Below are positions 1 through 12,797 of a DNA stretch of 64,000 nt, in pieces. Made by a program: the position numbers and the translations under genes. Within the stretch, counting starts at the first letter, position 1. Each line of letters opens with the position of its first letter. Source of the stretch: Nissolia schottii (Eukaryota; Streptophyta; Magnoliopsida; Fabales; Fabaceae); the NCBI GenBank assembly GCA_003254905.1, contig QANU01083380.1, forward strand, positions 449,123-513,122, written 5' to 3'. The notes beneath the pieces were generated by a model, which ran no database searches, had not been told where the DNA came from, and was given only the letters and a program-made list of their open reading frames with translations.

Positions 1-130
1 AAAAAAAAAAGTATTTTGGGGATGAAATCGGCTGAGGATGGGCCGATTTCATCCCTTTTTATAAAAAAAAAAAAAATTCGAGGGGCTGAAATCGGCAGCC
101 CCTGAGCCGATTTCAACCCCAAAATCCCAT
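1..130. repeat. Hairpin-bearing repeat at window edge
   Basis: Two short inverted repeats lie back to back. The arms GAAATCGGCT and GGCCGATTTC pair at about 26-53, and a second GAAATCGGC/GCCGATTTC pair lies at about 88-118. They are separated by A-rich runs. The core GAAATCGGC is the same in both hairpins, so this looks like one repeated module. The family cannot be named from the fragment, which starts at the window edge. Confidence 0.5.
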
Positions 131-1926
131 ACATCCGTAATTAATTTGTACTGGCCACATTTTGGAAATTAAATTTTTCCAAGGCCATGCATATGTAAAA
201 AAACCCCATTCCAGCCTATGGTTAGGTGACTCCTCTGTTCATTATTTTTTATTGTCGTCTCATCCTTATTACATTTAGTTTGTGTTTGGTTTTCCTTCTT
301 GGTGAATCATCTTGAAGGTAGCAATGTTTGAACTCAATATTGGTTATTAAGATCTCCCATATCTCTTTTGTTCTCGTGGTTGCTCTCACCTATGGTTGCT
401 TTGGAGATGACACCTATGACAAGTGAAATCAACAATGGTTGTTGCTTGAGACTTTCTTTTGTATGTGTGTTTATCACATTGTCTGCATATTTAACATGCT
501 TGTCTTGATTTTTTTTTTCCTGCAAAAATAATAATGCTAGAGTTGATGGCCCATGTGGTCATTGCGCTGGTTCGTGGTGTTTCCGCAAAGGAGCAAAAAT
601 GTTGAAGTTGAGACACATTGTGTTTTTTTATCAATCAAATGAATTTTTCATGACAAAAAAAACAAATCCACCGTAAGCCGAAGATGAAACACGATTAAGA
701 ACCGAGCCATGTGTTTAACTCGAGATATCTCACCAACAGTAGAATTGAAGAGGTACTTTGAGAAAAATAATCATAAGAATGGATTTTTTTTTTCTCTCCT
801 AATTTAACAATATAAAATTACATAACTATGCATAACTCTTTTACCAAAATTACACCAAAATCAATTTTCCAGAATAATAGTAATATAGTACAGTATATAT
901 ACTATAAAGGTAATTAAGTTAGGAGAATAATATTATAAATATGGAGGAGAGGTTAACATCCTCCGTATTTTATTTTGGACAAATAGGTACATATAACTTT
1001 TCATTTATTTAACTTATACTATGAAAAAATTTGTAATTTTGTGCTACTCATATTAATTACTATTTTAACATTTTCTCTCACTTAATTAATACTCTCTTCA
1101 CTACTTCTCTCTTCTTAATTATATTAATTTTTTTTATTTTTTTCTAATACTAATGTATAAGTGATATTAAAAATTTAAGTAAAATTATTATATTATAAAT
1201 AATAAAATATTTTATTAAAAATCATGTTATATTTTAAATGATGATTTTATCGATGTTGGCTCATTTATGAAAAAAAATTCTTATCGAATGTATATAACCT
1301 TATTGATGTTATTATATTTCATTTAAAAAATTATATGAATAATTCACGTAACATTCCATCAAAAGAAAATTCACTTAACAATTCACACATCGTTAATATA
1401 AATGTTTATTATAACAACAATAGGTTTTATTATTTAAAATATATTATGAATTTTTAATAAAATATTTCATACAAGGAAAATAAATATTTTTGTATAGAAA
1501 AAAAAACATGATTAAGAGAAGAAAACATATGCATTTAATGCAATCAAGAGTGAATTAACACTAACATTAATGTAACAAAAATAAATTTACAAAATTATAC
1601 ACACTTAAAATAAAGAGGTTGTTAACCATGAACTTATGGAGATTAAAAAAAAAAACCCAGTAAATAGATATGCTACTATAAAGGTTGGTCTTCCAAACAG
1701 AGATATTTTTCCATAATCGCGTTCCAGAAGCAGTGCCACCGCCTCCAAACGCAGCCTTTTAAGAAAATGGGAATAACAGCAGGAGCGCCAAACAGAGCAC
1801 TAGCTGATTCGTGGCTTTCTATGCAAAATCGCAAGAGCAAAAACCCCAAACCCTAGTTCTTCAAAACCCATTCTCCATTTCCATTTTCCCTTTCACTCCT
1901 TCACTCTTCGCTCTCAACACACAGCT
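131..1926. other. AT-rich upstream region of TIM50
   Basis: No convincing gene is seen. The stretch from 780 to 1680 is very AT-rich with many homopolymer runs, typical of plant intergenic DNA. The last 200 bases, from about 1690, are richer in GC and probably hold the TIM50 promoter and 5' leader. A short open frame starting at 1811 overlaps the TIM50 start in another frame and is not considered a gene. Confidence 0.5.
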
Positions 1927-4900
1927 ATGTCTTTCGGAATTCTTCGATCGCGAACCGTTGGATTCGCATCGAAGCGCAACCTTCGGTTCCTTTGCGCCAA
2001 TGCTGCAGCTTCAGATCCTCTTCCTCCTCCTCCTCCTCCCTCCGCCGCCTCCTCTGGCCGCCGGAGCTTCCTCAAATACGGCATCGCTGCCACACTCACC
2101 GGAGCTACCGCTTTAGCCGGTTACGCCTCTTACGGTTGGTACTCTTCTCGTTCTTCGTCATCATTTCAATTTTCAGAGAAGCTGGTTAGGGATCATAGAA
2201 TCGTTTCCATTATTTAGGGCTTTGTTTTGGTTGAATTCGGAGGCTTTATTTTGATATGTTAGTGTTGTTATTGAATCATGATAATCTGGAAAAAGTTCGT
2301 GTTAGAGAGTTTTTAAATGTGCAGCCTACAGTGTGGACGAAATTGAAGAGAAGACGAAGTCGTTCCGTGAATCCGCTAAGAACAGTGATGTAAGTGATGG
2401 AACCACTGCTCTTGATGTGAGTGCTTACTGTCTCTGATCTTACATTGTAGCACTGTTTGACTTGTTGAAATTATGCGTGGAGTTTTCATCTGTTAACATG
2501 AGTTTGGCTGATGAAATCGTTATCTGAACGTGGTTTATTGTTACTTGACATGCTACTTATACATGCTACAAATTGATGAGATTAATTTCGACGTACTCTT
2601 AGTGGAAAGTGTTTTTTGTTTTGGTGGGATGTAACGGCGATGTAGCCAATCCCATCTTGTAGGAAAGGTCTTAGTTGTTGTTGTTAGTGTAAAATGTAAA
2701 TAGTTTTTGGCTGATGAGATGGTTATTGGAATGTGGTTTATTGTTATTTGACTACACGCTATAAATTGACGAGATTAATTTTGATGCATTCTTTGTGGAA
2801 AGAGTTTTTATTTTATGGTAGGATGTAATGTTGATGTAGTCATGTCAATCTCATCTAGTAGGAAAGTGCTTAGTTGTCGTGGAAAATGTAAATAGTTTTA
2901 CATATGCTATTATATTTGTGACTACTGATATAGTTGTTGTAAGAATCGAACGTTTTTGTTGTTGATATGACAATATATAATTGAACGTTGATATAAATTT
3001 TTTTACGTTGATAGTTCATTAAGATTAAATTCTAACTTGAATTGTCAATATTAGTGCTTAAAATTTTTTCTTTGGCTCTATTGCAATTTTTATGGGGGGT
3101 TTCCTTTGCGGATATAATACCTCTACACTAACTTTTTCTTATGTGTATAAAAGAATTTAGTGAGAATATTGAGACTGTTATTGTTTTGCTTCTTGAAAAT
3201 GTCTTTGGTGGACCTTGCAATCGCTTTGTTTTAGGCGCTGCCTGGTTTTGATTTGTTAAATTATGATTATTTCTTTAGTCTTAATTTATTTATAAGCCAC
3301 AACATTAGTAGGGTGACATGATCTGCTCCATATTTGTGCAGAAAGTTCAAGGGTTGCTTTACTCAACTGCAATGACAGGTGGGTTCCATGACTGTTCTCC
3401 ATACATTGCTTGTCTTGTGTTAATTTTAGTCTTACCTGTTGAATAAATAATATGTGCATCGTGTCTTAATGTGATCTTCTTCTCTTCCCTTGGAGTATTG
3501 CTATGGAATGGAAGGGTTAATAAAATAGGTGGAAGTGATCCAGTTGGTGGATAAACATGAACTTCTTTTACAATTTTATTCATCAAATGAAAATTATAAC
3601 ACGATATAGGGGTCCAATGGAGAAAACCTTATTCGTGTGAGTATTAGGTGCAACACATGCTTTTATATAGTATAGTATATGGTAATTTTCTGACACCATA
3701 GGAACTGTCCAATTGTAGCAATTGTACGCCCCTGCTTTCTTAGCAGAAAAATTTGCTAATGCATGAGATGCGTGCATGGCTCTTGCCTTTTGTTGGGAGG
3801 GGCAGGGTAGGGAAGGCGAGTGACAAGAACCTTTTGTATTGTTAAGGTTTGGGGGTGGGGGCCAGGTGTGGTGTGCCATTTTTACCAAACTCCTAATTAA
3901 TTATATTTTTGTTTGTCTTTTGTTATTAGCATTTAGCAGTATGCTGATTCTCTTGTATTCAATACCTCAGTGCCTGCTAAAGCAGTAGAGCTTTATTTGG
4001 ATGCAAGAAGAATGATTGAAGAAAACATTAGGGTATGTGTATGCCTTTTCTTCTTAGATCTTGGTTTTGACATTTTGTATTTTTTCTAATACATTTTCCA
4101 TCTTTAGTTTAATACTTTGCTCTTCTTGCTTTATTTTAGAGTTATACTGAACCATGTGCAGACAAGCTCCTTCCTGATCATCATCCTCAGGAGAAGCATG
4201 TGATTACACTTGTTCTCGATCTGAACGAGACATTAATTCACTATATCTGGACGGTAAAGCTTCAACTGTAATTACACCGTTCTTTTTGTGAAAGAATTTT
4301 TAAATAAACGTGGTTGGTAAATATCATGCTTGTTTGAGCAACAATTTCATTATTGCACTACTTGCTACTGCTCCTAATTTATCTGACTGTAATATCGGTC
4401 CTTTTGTATCTGACTGTAATATTGATCCCCTTCCTTATGTATCTGACTTTTTATGCCTGACTGTAATATTTTCCTTTATTCTATTTTTTTTTTTTTTTGA
4501 TACATTTGGTATGTAAAGCGAGAGACAGGCTGGCAAACCTTTAAAAGGCCCGGAGTCGATGCTTTCTTAGAACATCTAGCTCAGTACTATGAAATTGTGG
4601 TGTATACAGATGAGCAAAATATGGTAATATTGATTTTGCTTTCCCCTATTTTGAATGGATCCTTAGTTTTCTTATCAATATTCAATATTCATGCGTTCTT
4701 GCTTTTGTTTATTTGTGCAGTTTGTAGATCCTGTTATTGATAGGCTGGATACCAAACATTGCATTAGATATAGGCTATCAAGGCCAGCTACTAAGTATCA
4801 GGACGGGAAACACTTCAGAGTATGACTGAGTTTATATTGTTGTGCTTTTCTATCTCAAATTATACGTGTGAATTCCTGCTACAAGAGTACCATCAGTCAT

Positions 4901-5887
4901 GGCAAATAACAGAGAACAAATGCCTGAAATATTATCTATATTGCAATTGTGAAAAGTAGTTTTGCTTGCAACTGAATAATTTAAATAAAAGCCTACATTT
5001 TTATGTCCTGATGATGTTTTTAGGATATTCTTATAATGAGAGGTTCTTCCCATCTTCTCTCCTTACTTTGCAGGACCTTTCAAAACTTAATAGAGATCCT
5101 GGAAAAGTAATTTATTTAAGTGGCCATGCTGTGGAAACTTGCCTTCAGCCTGAAAACTGTCTCCCTATTAAACCATGGCAGCAACATGATAAAGATGACA
5201 CGTTGCTTTTGGATTATATACCATTTCTTGAGTGTAAGGATTCCTAAATTATGATTTTCATACCATTCCTTTATGATCTGTTTAGAATTAGATTCATGTT
5301 TTAAGTTATTGTTGTGTATTTTTAAGCTTGTAAAAGTTGCAATTTTTCTCCGTTATCTATTTGCAGTTGTTGGCCGAAGTTGTCCAGCTGATATAAGACC
5401 AGTGTTACAGTCTTACCAAGGATGTGATATTCCAGATGAATTCATTAGGCGATCCAAAGAGTATCAGAGGTAATATTTGAAGTTTGGTGCTTTAAGCTTA
5501 GCATGGCTTAGAATATTTAATTCTTTATTTCACAAACTTTTGAAACATATTAACTGAAAAATGAGATCGTTGTTATAGCCTTGTAAATAAGAATAGTGAT
5601 AAAGATGTAGGTAATATCTTATGTATATTATATACCCCTTTATGTTGAATGAAAATCATCAAGGGAAATTCAGTCACAATTTATGTCTTTGCAACTGTCA
5701 ATTAACCTAGCATCTACAAGATTGATTGATTTCAAGTTGGTGTGGTTCAGGCTGCGTTTGCTTACATTTAAATAGTTGATGCTACAGTGATTATTGATCC
5801 TGTCTATTCATTTTTGTTCTTGGTGTTTCCAAATGATGCAGGAAAATGCAAGAAGGTCGTGGGCGAGGTCGAATCTGGAGAGGTTGA
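1927..5887 (+). CDS. TIM50: Mitochondrial inner-membrane translocase subunit TIM50
   Basis: TIM50 is the receptor subunit of the TIM23 complex and takes presequence proteins emerging from the outer-membrane channel. Ten exons give an unbroken 341-residue frame: 1927-2134, 2325-2416, 3342-3378, 3971-4032, 4140-4253, 4519-4623, 4721-4819, 5074-5233, 5367-5469, 5842-5887. All introns are GT-AG and phases match. Residues 1-43 look like a mitochondrial presequence, rich in Arg and Ser; about 45-69 form a single membrane span; about 150-305 are the FCP1-like (NIF) domain. The phosphatase signature DxDxT reads DLNET (160-164), so the second catalytic Asp is lost, as expected for a binding-only TIM50. 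The tail is Gly/Arg-rich (GRGRGR). The start is the first ATG in this frame and gives the presequence. Length fits plant TIM50. Direct neighbour downstream is a convergent pectinesterase. Confidence 0.93.
2503..2900. repeat. Diverged ~200-bp tandem duplication in TIM50 intron 2
   Basis: Two consecutive blocks, about 2503-2704 and 2708-2900, share the same order of words: TGGCTGATGA, GTGGTTTATTGTTA, GAGATTAATTT, GGATGTAA, TAGGAAAG, AAATGTAAATAGTTTT. They differ at many positions, so the duplication is old. It lies wholly within the intron and has no effect on the protein. Confidence 0.8.
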
Positions 5888-6739
5888 TCCTAGAACAATA
5901 CACTGTAAAAAAAAAAAAAAAATTGTCCTCCCTCGAGGCCAGTAAATGAGCTTTGTCAGAACCATTCCAAGTTGATTGGTGAATTCGCCAGTGATTTTGA
6001 AGTCGTTGCTCCATGATGAGTGATTACATCAAATAGAGATGTAGGTTTTGTTTTTGAGTTAATTCTGTTTCTGGAAAGCACAAATTGCTTATAGGGAATG
6101 AAGTCCTTTTCAGTCTGATAGAAGATAGATAACGATTTAAATTGATTTATGGAAACACCATTTTCATGAATGCACTATTTTTTGCAATAATATTAGTTGC
6201 ATGAAAGCACTTCTATTTACATGGATGTATTATGTTAAATTATGATATTTATTTATTTTCAACTATTTTGAAAGAGTGATAAACACATCACTTCCAAATT
6301 TCGCCAAGATTGTTATATCATTTTAATTTAATTTACAAATTGTCCTTAATTCAAAATCTTACTTACAATAGCATGAATTATAATTTACACATTATTCAAA
6401 GAACATTCAATGTGATGTGGGTAGAATTTTAAACTAGGGAGAATTTTTAAGCACACCCCTTCAAAGAACTTTGTATTTCTCATTGCGAAATAACAATATA
6501 TTCCTCCTAAGGTGGGTGACCCCATTCTATTTTTCTCTCATTCTTCCAAACAAAGCATTAGGGAATTCCTTGTTGCTTAAAGTACGGTTTCCAACAAGAG
6601 TAAAATCTATATACCTTAGGATTCATTATGATTATGATACACATTGAGCATGTGGGACCCTATGCTTGTTTGTCACTTGCACATACAAATGAAAATAAGC
6701 ATCAAAATTTTTTTCATTTTTGCAGCATAATGCTATAGC
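5888..6739. other. Convergent intergenic region TIM50 / pectinesterase
   Basis: This is the 3' flank of TIM50 (+) and of the first pectinesterase (-). It contains a 16-base A run just after the TIM50 stop and AT-rich sequence. No gene or clear repeat is seen. Confidence 0.6.
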
Positions 6740-8638
6740 CTATAGTCTTAGCCATTGATCACCATCTATGAACCCCTTGTCTAGGAAAGGCCTTGCTTCC
6801 TCATAGTTGAATGCTTTTGACCAAGGCACCCTACGTCCTCTATCTGCTCCACTTCCCCTGTTATTGTACTCAGCAAACACTGCAGTCCTGAAAAATACCA
6901 TATGCTTAATATATATTTCTACAATATCAATTCTAGAATAGTAATAAGAGTTTAATTCTAAGTCCCATGTACTTATTTAATTAAATCATTTTATATGCAT
7001 AAGTTTTAAAGTGGTAAGTATTAAAGTCAAACGTGATTGTTGATATGACAATGTATGATTGAATGATTGTATAATTGTGTAAAAACGAATAAACCTTCAA
7101 ATTCCCAGTGCCAGTCGAGTTTGTCCATAGGATATGAAAATAATCATATTAATCTTTGAGGTTGTCAAAAGCCAGTCAAATTAATCTCTGAGAGAGACTA
7201 ACTTTATTGGCTTTTGGATATGTCTATTTTCATAACTTGAGGACGGACTTGACAGATGTTAATAACTCCAAGGATGAATTTGAAGTTCTACTTGCCTAGA
7301 AACTAAACTCATAATAGTAAGTGTCAAATTTAGGACAAGTGGTATTGTACTTCTTTCTTTCGGGATGATCCCATTCAGTCCACCCTAGAGGATTGATGAT
7401 ATTATCCATGTTACAATTGGAATATATCACTCTTGAGTAGTCACCCCAAGCTCTACCAAGGTACACACTGCCAGTGCCTTTAATCCTGCACCCTACAAAA
7501 GAAAAACCTGTGTCTTGGTGTGGTGAATCCCTGTGGTGTGCTGCAATTGCTCCTGAGCTCTTAGCTATTGATTGAAGCTGACATTTCTGGTCAAGTAAAA
7601 AATTTCAGTGTGAGAAAAGGCGTCGAATAATACCGGATTGTGGGGTTTTTTTTGGAGAAATTACAAGATGCTAATTTTAGGATGAATTTATCACTTTCAT
7701 TAGCCAATTCATCCACCAGAAATTCAAAAGTTAAAAAAAAAAAACAAAAAAAAACATGACTTTGCCACTCCCATTGGCGAAGTCTAAAAGGAATCTCACG
7801 TTTCTAAATTACTAAAAAAAAATCTCACAATCTGATAATTTTTAAATCTAAAGTCCGCCCACATCAATTTTTATCTCTAGACTGTATTTGTGGTCGCATA
7901 TGTGATTGCAGGAAATGGTAATATTGCGGCTGCTGTCGCGGACCACAATTTAGAACCATGGTTGCAACAATTGAATGTACTTGGTATAACTGCCTAATTT
8001 GGATTTACATTTTGTAACAAATGAAAAAAAGAAGAAGAAAAACTCATATATTACCTCATAGAGTGATTTTGCACTGCCAAATATGAAATCAACATTTCCT
8101 TGGATGTAGCACTTGTAGAAGTAATGTGTTCCTGTGTTGTCCAATAGAGTGTCCTGTGTTCCTTTGATCTTAACTCTATAGAACATGGCTCTGTTGCTGT
8201 TTACCCTCAGTGCCACTCCTTGCATCCCATCTCCACCAGGCACAGCAACCACTGAATTCTGTAACCAATCAAAGATTTTTATATATTCCAAATCCAAATC
8301 GCACTAGGTTATAACTACTTCTTCTGGTCTACTTATATGGGTCTGTTACAATTGAATAGATACATTCTTAAATGGTTGTATTCAGATATAATTTGCGTAC
8401 CAATACATTAATTTAAGAATGTATCAATTTACTCAAAACAATTTATATAAGTGGACATTTTTTTTTATACATCGACAAGAAAAAAGAGGGGCAAAGTCTT
8501 TAAAAAGATTGCCTATGAAATCCACGCGCCAGCACGCTGGAGACAGAGACTCGTCGACCACAAAATGATCCTTGATGGTTGAACTCTCCTTAGCAAGATA
8601 GTCCGCACACACATTCATACAAGTGGACAGATGAAATA

Positions 8639-8676
<38 letters not shown>

Positions 8677-9651
8677 GTATGTATAATTATGTCATTACCT
8701 CAAAAGTGACCTGAGTTGCACAGAAATAATCCGAGTCTATTCCCACAGTTGCTGAACCATATGTTCCTAACATTTGGCCATTTGGGCCAATATCAGATGA
8801 TTTACTGTTCCATGTAATTACAGGAACAGCACCTGCTGTTCCATCCCTTTTGCCTATAAATGAAATATAAGGCTTAGTGTTTGGCACAAACACTTTTTCC
8901 CTGCACAAATTTTGTATATAAACAAAGTTATAAAAAAAATATACAAAGTCAAGTTTTAAATTGAATAAAATAATGTGAGATCAAATATAACTGATGATTT
9001 TATTTTCAAAAGGCTATGTTACATTAACAATAAAAGTAGACAACAAAATATGAATAAGGTATAAAATAAAATGACTTTTAATTACATATGATCTCGCATA
9101 CTTATTGTACTATATAACAATTTTATCTTCTTCTTATATTTTGTACCTTATCCATATACAACTGTTCATTTTTGTTGTTTACATACAATTTCTCTTTTCA
9201 AAACGACTTTATCTAATTACGAAAAAATTAACGGTGAAAAGTTATAAACTGCTAAAATAAGTTACATCAAAGAGTGAAAAAAAAAAAGATGAAAATTTTA
9301 AAATCATGATCACCTATAAGTCCCTGGAAAAATGTAGATTTTGACCCTCTCTTTGTTGTGATTTGGAACCATATCAACAGCACCTTGAACAGTTTTTGAA
9401 TGTCCCCTTCCATATTGATCAACCACAATGACTCTGACATCCTTATTGGATTTCAGGGCCAACCTTTGATCATAATCATCAACCTCCAAATCTTGCCAAC
9501 TAATGTAATTCCTAAGAACAAGTCCATTGTCATTGAATTTGTCACCTTGTGCTGCTAAATCCACCTGAACCCTTATCATGAGAACCACAAACAAGACCAA
9601 AACTCTGGAAGAAGAAGAAAACAACCTCAACCCCATCATAATCAAAATCAT
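6740..9651 (-). CDS. QRT1-like: QRT1-like pectin methylesterase, copy 1
   Basis: A pectinesterase removes methyl esters from cell-wall homogalacturonan. Exons on the minus strand: 9651-9314, 8900-8699, 8258-8055, 7586-7351, 6887-6740, giving 375 residues with matching phases. Residues 1-33 are a hydrophobic signal peptide, and there is no PRO (inhibitor-like) domain, so this is a mature-type enzyme. Active-site residues are all present: Gln193 in QGVALR, Asp216 in QDTLL, Asp237 in DFIFG, Arg293 and Trp295 in LGRAWG. The N-terminal NYISW block, the AAHHRDS block and the C-terminal GDQWLRL resemble Arabidopsis QRT1, needed for separation of pollen tetrads; that assignment is from remembered sequence. 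A paralogue on the same strand starts upstream at 19.0 kb, with the same intron phases, so the pair is a tandem duplication. Gly replaces the usual Ala in QAVALR. Confidence 0.9.
7095..7300. repeat. Inverted-repeat MITE in pectinesterase copy 1, intron 4
   Basis: The block opens with AGTTTGTCCATAGGATATGA and closes with the approximate reverse complement around ATAACTTGAGGACGGACTTG. The inner arms contain AAAATAATCATATTAAT and its partner. The same family lies in intron 3 of the second pectinesterase (about 15325-15570). It sits in different introns of the two paralogues, so the insertions were independent. Confidence 0.65.
8639..8684. repeat. (TA)n followed by (GTAT)n microsatellite
   Basis: About 12 TA units followed by about five GTAT units, in intron 2 of pectinesterase copy 1. 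Confidence 0.9.
9010..9185. repeat. MITE with AACAATAAAAGTA ends (pectinesterase 1 intron 1)
   Basis: Left end AACAATAAAAGTAGACAAC and right end GTTCATTTTTGTTGTTTAC are near inverted repeats. The interior runs through GGTATAAAATA on one side and TATTTTGTACCTTATC on the other. A sister copy lies at about 11555-11715. The element is non-coding. Confidence 0.65.
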
Positions 9652-10194
9652 GGTTTGTCAATTGTCACGAAAACAGAACATGAAGGTTTATGTGTCAAGT
9701 GTGTGTTGATATAAAGAAACTCCAATGAAACAAAATTGAAAGAAAGAATCAACAGAGAGAAAAAAAGAAGAGAAAAGGGTTATTATGGTAACGGTCTATA
9801 GAGTTAAAGACAGGAGTAGCTGATAGCAATAAATAAGGGAAGCGTTGTGGTTGTGATGCTTCTGCTCTAAAGCCTTATTGCATGTTTGTTTTTTTGTTAT
9901 TTATGAAAAACATAAAGAGAGGGACTTTCGTAAATAAATTGTAGAAGGGAGAAAGTTTAAAACTTTTGAAGGAACACAAAGAGACTTAACATAAAACAAA
10001 GTGAAACTTATTTTTTTCTTATGAAGGAACATTAGGAACAAATGAACCTTTAGCAAAATGGAGCAGGAAGAGTGTTGCGTAACTGATAGTAGTGTTTTTC
10101 TCATTTTTATTTTTTGAAACTTTGGTGCAAATAGATGAAGAAACGGTTGGTGACCATAGTAGTTTAGAAAGGAATTTTTTTTTAATAAATTTGG

Positions 10195-10245
10195 AATAAG
10201 AAGAGAGCGGTTTTGACTTCATGGGGGGCACAAGCATTGGGTGCA
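10195..10245 (-). promoter_or_regulatory. Block conserved upstream of both pectinesterases
   Basis: The word GAAGAG..CGG..T...CTTCATG.GG occurs about 550 bases upstream of copy 1 and again at about 19345-19375, about 310 bases upstream of copy 2, in the same orientation relative to the genes. Surrounding sequence is much less alike. This may be a retained regulatory block or simply leftover of the duplication; the sequence alone does not say which. Confidence 0.3.
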
Positions 10246-11554
10246 ACTGCCACCCCACTATGCTCTTAGTCTTGGATCTTATCTCAATGGCATTCAAATG
10301 TTTTATTTTAATTTTTCTTTGTGGACCCCACAAATCACTCTTGAGCTTTGCTAAAATTACACTTTATTCTAAGATTGATCACCCTTCATTTCATTTCTTT
10401 TGCCTGTGTTTTTTATTTTGTTTGTAAAAGCAACCAAAATAATATAATCTTGTTTTCAATTCTTATTTTTTGTATTCACTTTATTTTTTTACAAAATCCT
10501 AAAAATGGAAACAATAATTTATTGTTCTCACTTATTTCATTATTTTCTTCACAAATTTAAAATAACAGAAAATATATAAAATGAAAATCGAAACTTAACA
10601 AATTATTAATGATCAATCACAAAAAAAATGGAGTGTAAATTTAGGACAAATTGCAACTCTTTTACAAACACCAAGGGTGATTTGTGCAATTTACCCCATT
10701 TTCTTCTCTCTCTCTCTAAATTTACTTAACTGTCACCACTTGTTCAAATTTATTATTTAGCACAAAACTAATTTGACATGTTTGGATTAATATGCATGTA
10801 TAAAAAAAAAATTTCCCTTCAATTATTGTGTTGAATCATATACTGATGGGATGGTGTAAATAGATTACACAATGCTAGTTGGATTTTTGAAGTTATGGTT
10901 GAGCTACTACTACTAGAAATGCGAATATTTGAAGAGTGTGTGGGTTTTGCTGAGAAACCAATAGATAAATTATTATTCAGAATGAACATTGGTCCCTCCT
11001 AAGGGTCAGTGACTAACTGACTATGGGATGATGAGACCAAATACGTAACATATAAATTTAATTATTTGAATTATTATTCATGTAGCAAATCATGGAAATT
11101 CCTTGTCTAGCTTGATTTAATAGATTGAAAACCCTCTATGATTGGCCTTTTATGTGTTTCTTTCCCTTTATTTCTCTTTTTGTTCATTAGACTTTTGGCA
11201 CATAGAAATAGATCGTATAAAGAAGACACTTTAATTTGATTAGGAAATTGGGGTGGGAACATTTTCTTATTTAGAAGTTGACCGGCCCCTTAATTATTAA
11301 TCACATCAAAATAATCAAAATAAAAGAAATTTTTACTCAGAGTAAGAGAAAAGTTTTGTTCTATATCATTCTTCAGTTATGGTTGAGTTGGATTGCACAT
11401 AGAGAGAAGAAATGTTCCAACCAATAGATGACGAGAAGGTAAGTAGAGAGCAGTTGTAGTTGAAGCCGTGTATTGAAGGCTATGAAGAGCTTCACAACCT
11501 GCTTTGGAGAAGAGGAAATAGAAAAGGGGCATAGTGTGTAATACTTGAAGGGTT

Positions 11555-11715
11555 ATGCTATAAGAACAATAAAAGTAAATAATAAGAATAACATATAAAA
11601 TATAGTTATTTTTAATTATATATGAACTTCACATATTTATATTATACATTAATTTTATCTTTTTATTATATTTTATACGTTATCCATAAATAATTGTCCA
11701 CTTTTATTGTTCAGA
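11555..11715. repeat. MITE, AACAATAAAAGTA family, copy 2
   Basis: Left arm AACAATAAAAGTAAATAAT and right arm ending CCACTTTTATTGTTCAG form terminal inverted repeats of about 25 bases. Interior AT-rich words (TTATATTTTATACGTTATCC) match the copy at 9.0-9.2 kb. Confidence 0.7.
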
Positions 11716-11754
11716 AGTTTCTCTTTAAGATAAAATGCACCTATATTATAATCA

Positions 11755-12065
11755 TGAGTGTAGCCATTACAATACTCTCATTTTAAAATAATTGTCCACC
11801 TTCTTATTTTAATATGTTTTAAAATAATTATTTACTTCCTAAGTTTAGATATCATTATTTATTTCTTTACTTAACATATCCTTATTAAATAAATTTTCTT
11901 TCTCTCGTACATGTTCATTATAATAACTTTAAATATCCACTATAAATAAGAACAATTAAGTAAAATATTATCAACTTTTCTTTACTTACACATTTTTCAA
12001 TAAGTTTTTTAATACCTGTGTAAAAGAGAAAGTGAACAACTATTTTAAAATGGATGGGCTATCTT
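11755..12065. repeat. Inverted-repeat element next to preceding MITE
   Basis: CTCATTTTAAAATAATTGTCC near 11780 pairs with GAACAACTATTTTAAAATGG near 12040, with further pairing of TGTAGCCATTAC and ATGGGCTATCTTAT outside. The span is about 310 bases and has no coding potential. Confidence 0.55.
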
Positions 12066-12094
12066 ATAAGTGCCATAAGGAAAATAACAAAAAA

Positions 12095-12410
12095 GTTGTT
12101 TGTACATCTCAAAAATAGCACCTAACAACCACCAAAACAGAAAAACAAATATTATAAAATAAAGAAACAAACATTACAAAAAAAATATTGTTAAACACAA
12201 AAAAGGAGCAATATTAAATACATGTGTGCATGACTACGTAGAAATGTTTGGTAACAATATTTATTTTTAGTTTTATAGCAATATTAAATTCACATGTGCA
12301 CAAAATGCAAAAATATTCCGTGACAATATTTATTTTTTTGGTATATAACATTTATTTCTTAATTTTGTAATATTTGTTTCTTTGTTGGATGACTATTTTT
12401 GAGATGCAGG
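12095..12410. repeat. Long-TIR MITE
   Basis: The left end GTACATCTCAAAAATAG and right end CTATTTTTGAGATGCAG are inverted repeats. Pairing continues inwards with AACAAATATTATAAAATAAAG against TTTTGTAATATTTGTTTC, giving arms of roughly 70 bases. No open frame of note. Target duplication not resolved. Confidence 0.75.
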
Positions 12411-12569
12411 AATATCAAGACTCAAAAAATAATTGGCGTGGGTTTGATCATTATTATTATTGGTACAATTATGTATATATTTAGATTGTACAACACCAAA
12501 TCATTTCAAACTCTCAAATTCACCATAGACTGAACTATTAATAGTCAGTGGCCATTTAAGGTAAGAAAC

Positions 12570-12797
12570 AACAAAAATACTACATGTACATCCAATTTTA
12601 TACACTCATACATACACCATTAATAATGCACAAACTTTATTCTCATGAGTGCACAAACATTACAAACTTATAAATGATATTCTAAATTATATTTAATTAA
12701 GTGCACAAACATTACATGCATTAAAACACAAACTTTATGTATATAAGTATAAGGTATATGTATGGTGTATATTTTTTGGTGTACGTGTAGCAGGACT
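12570..12797. repeat. MITE, ATGCTACATGTACAC family, copy A
   Basis: About 225 bases with imperfect terminal inverted repeats (ATACTACATGTACATCC and TGGTGTACGTGTAGCAGG). The interior contains TAATAATGCACAAACTTTAT and two CACAAACATTACA words. Other members of this family lie at about 29113-29340, 34117-34342 and, inverted, 44853-45082. Confidence 0.8.

Noticed and set aside
1811-2116. Separate small gene overlapping TIM50 exon 1
   Set aside because: It is a shadow in another frame of the presequence exon and crosses no conserved domain.
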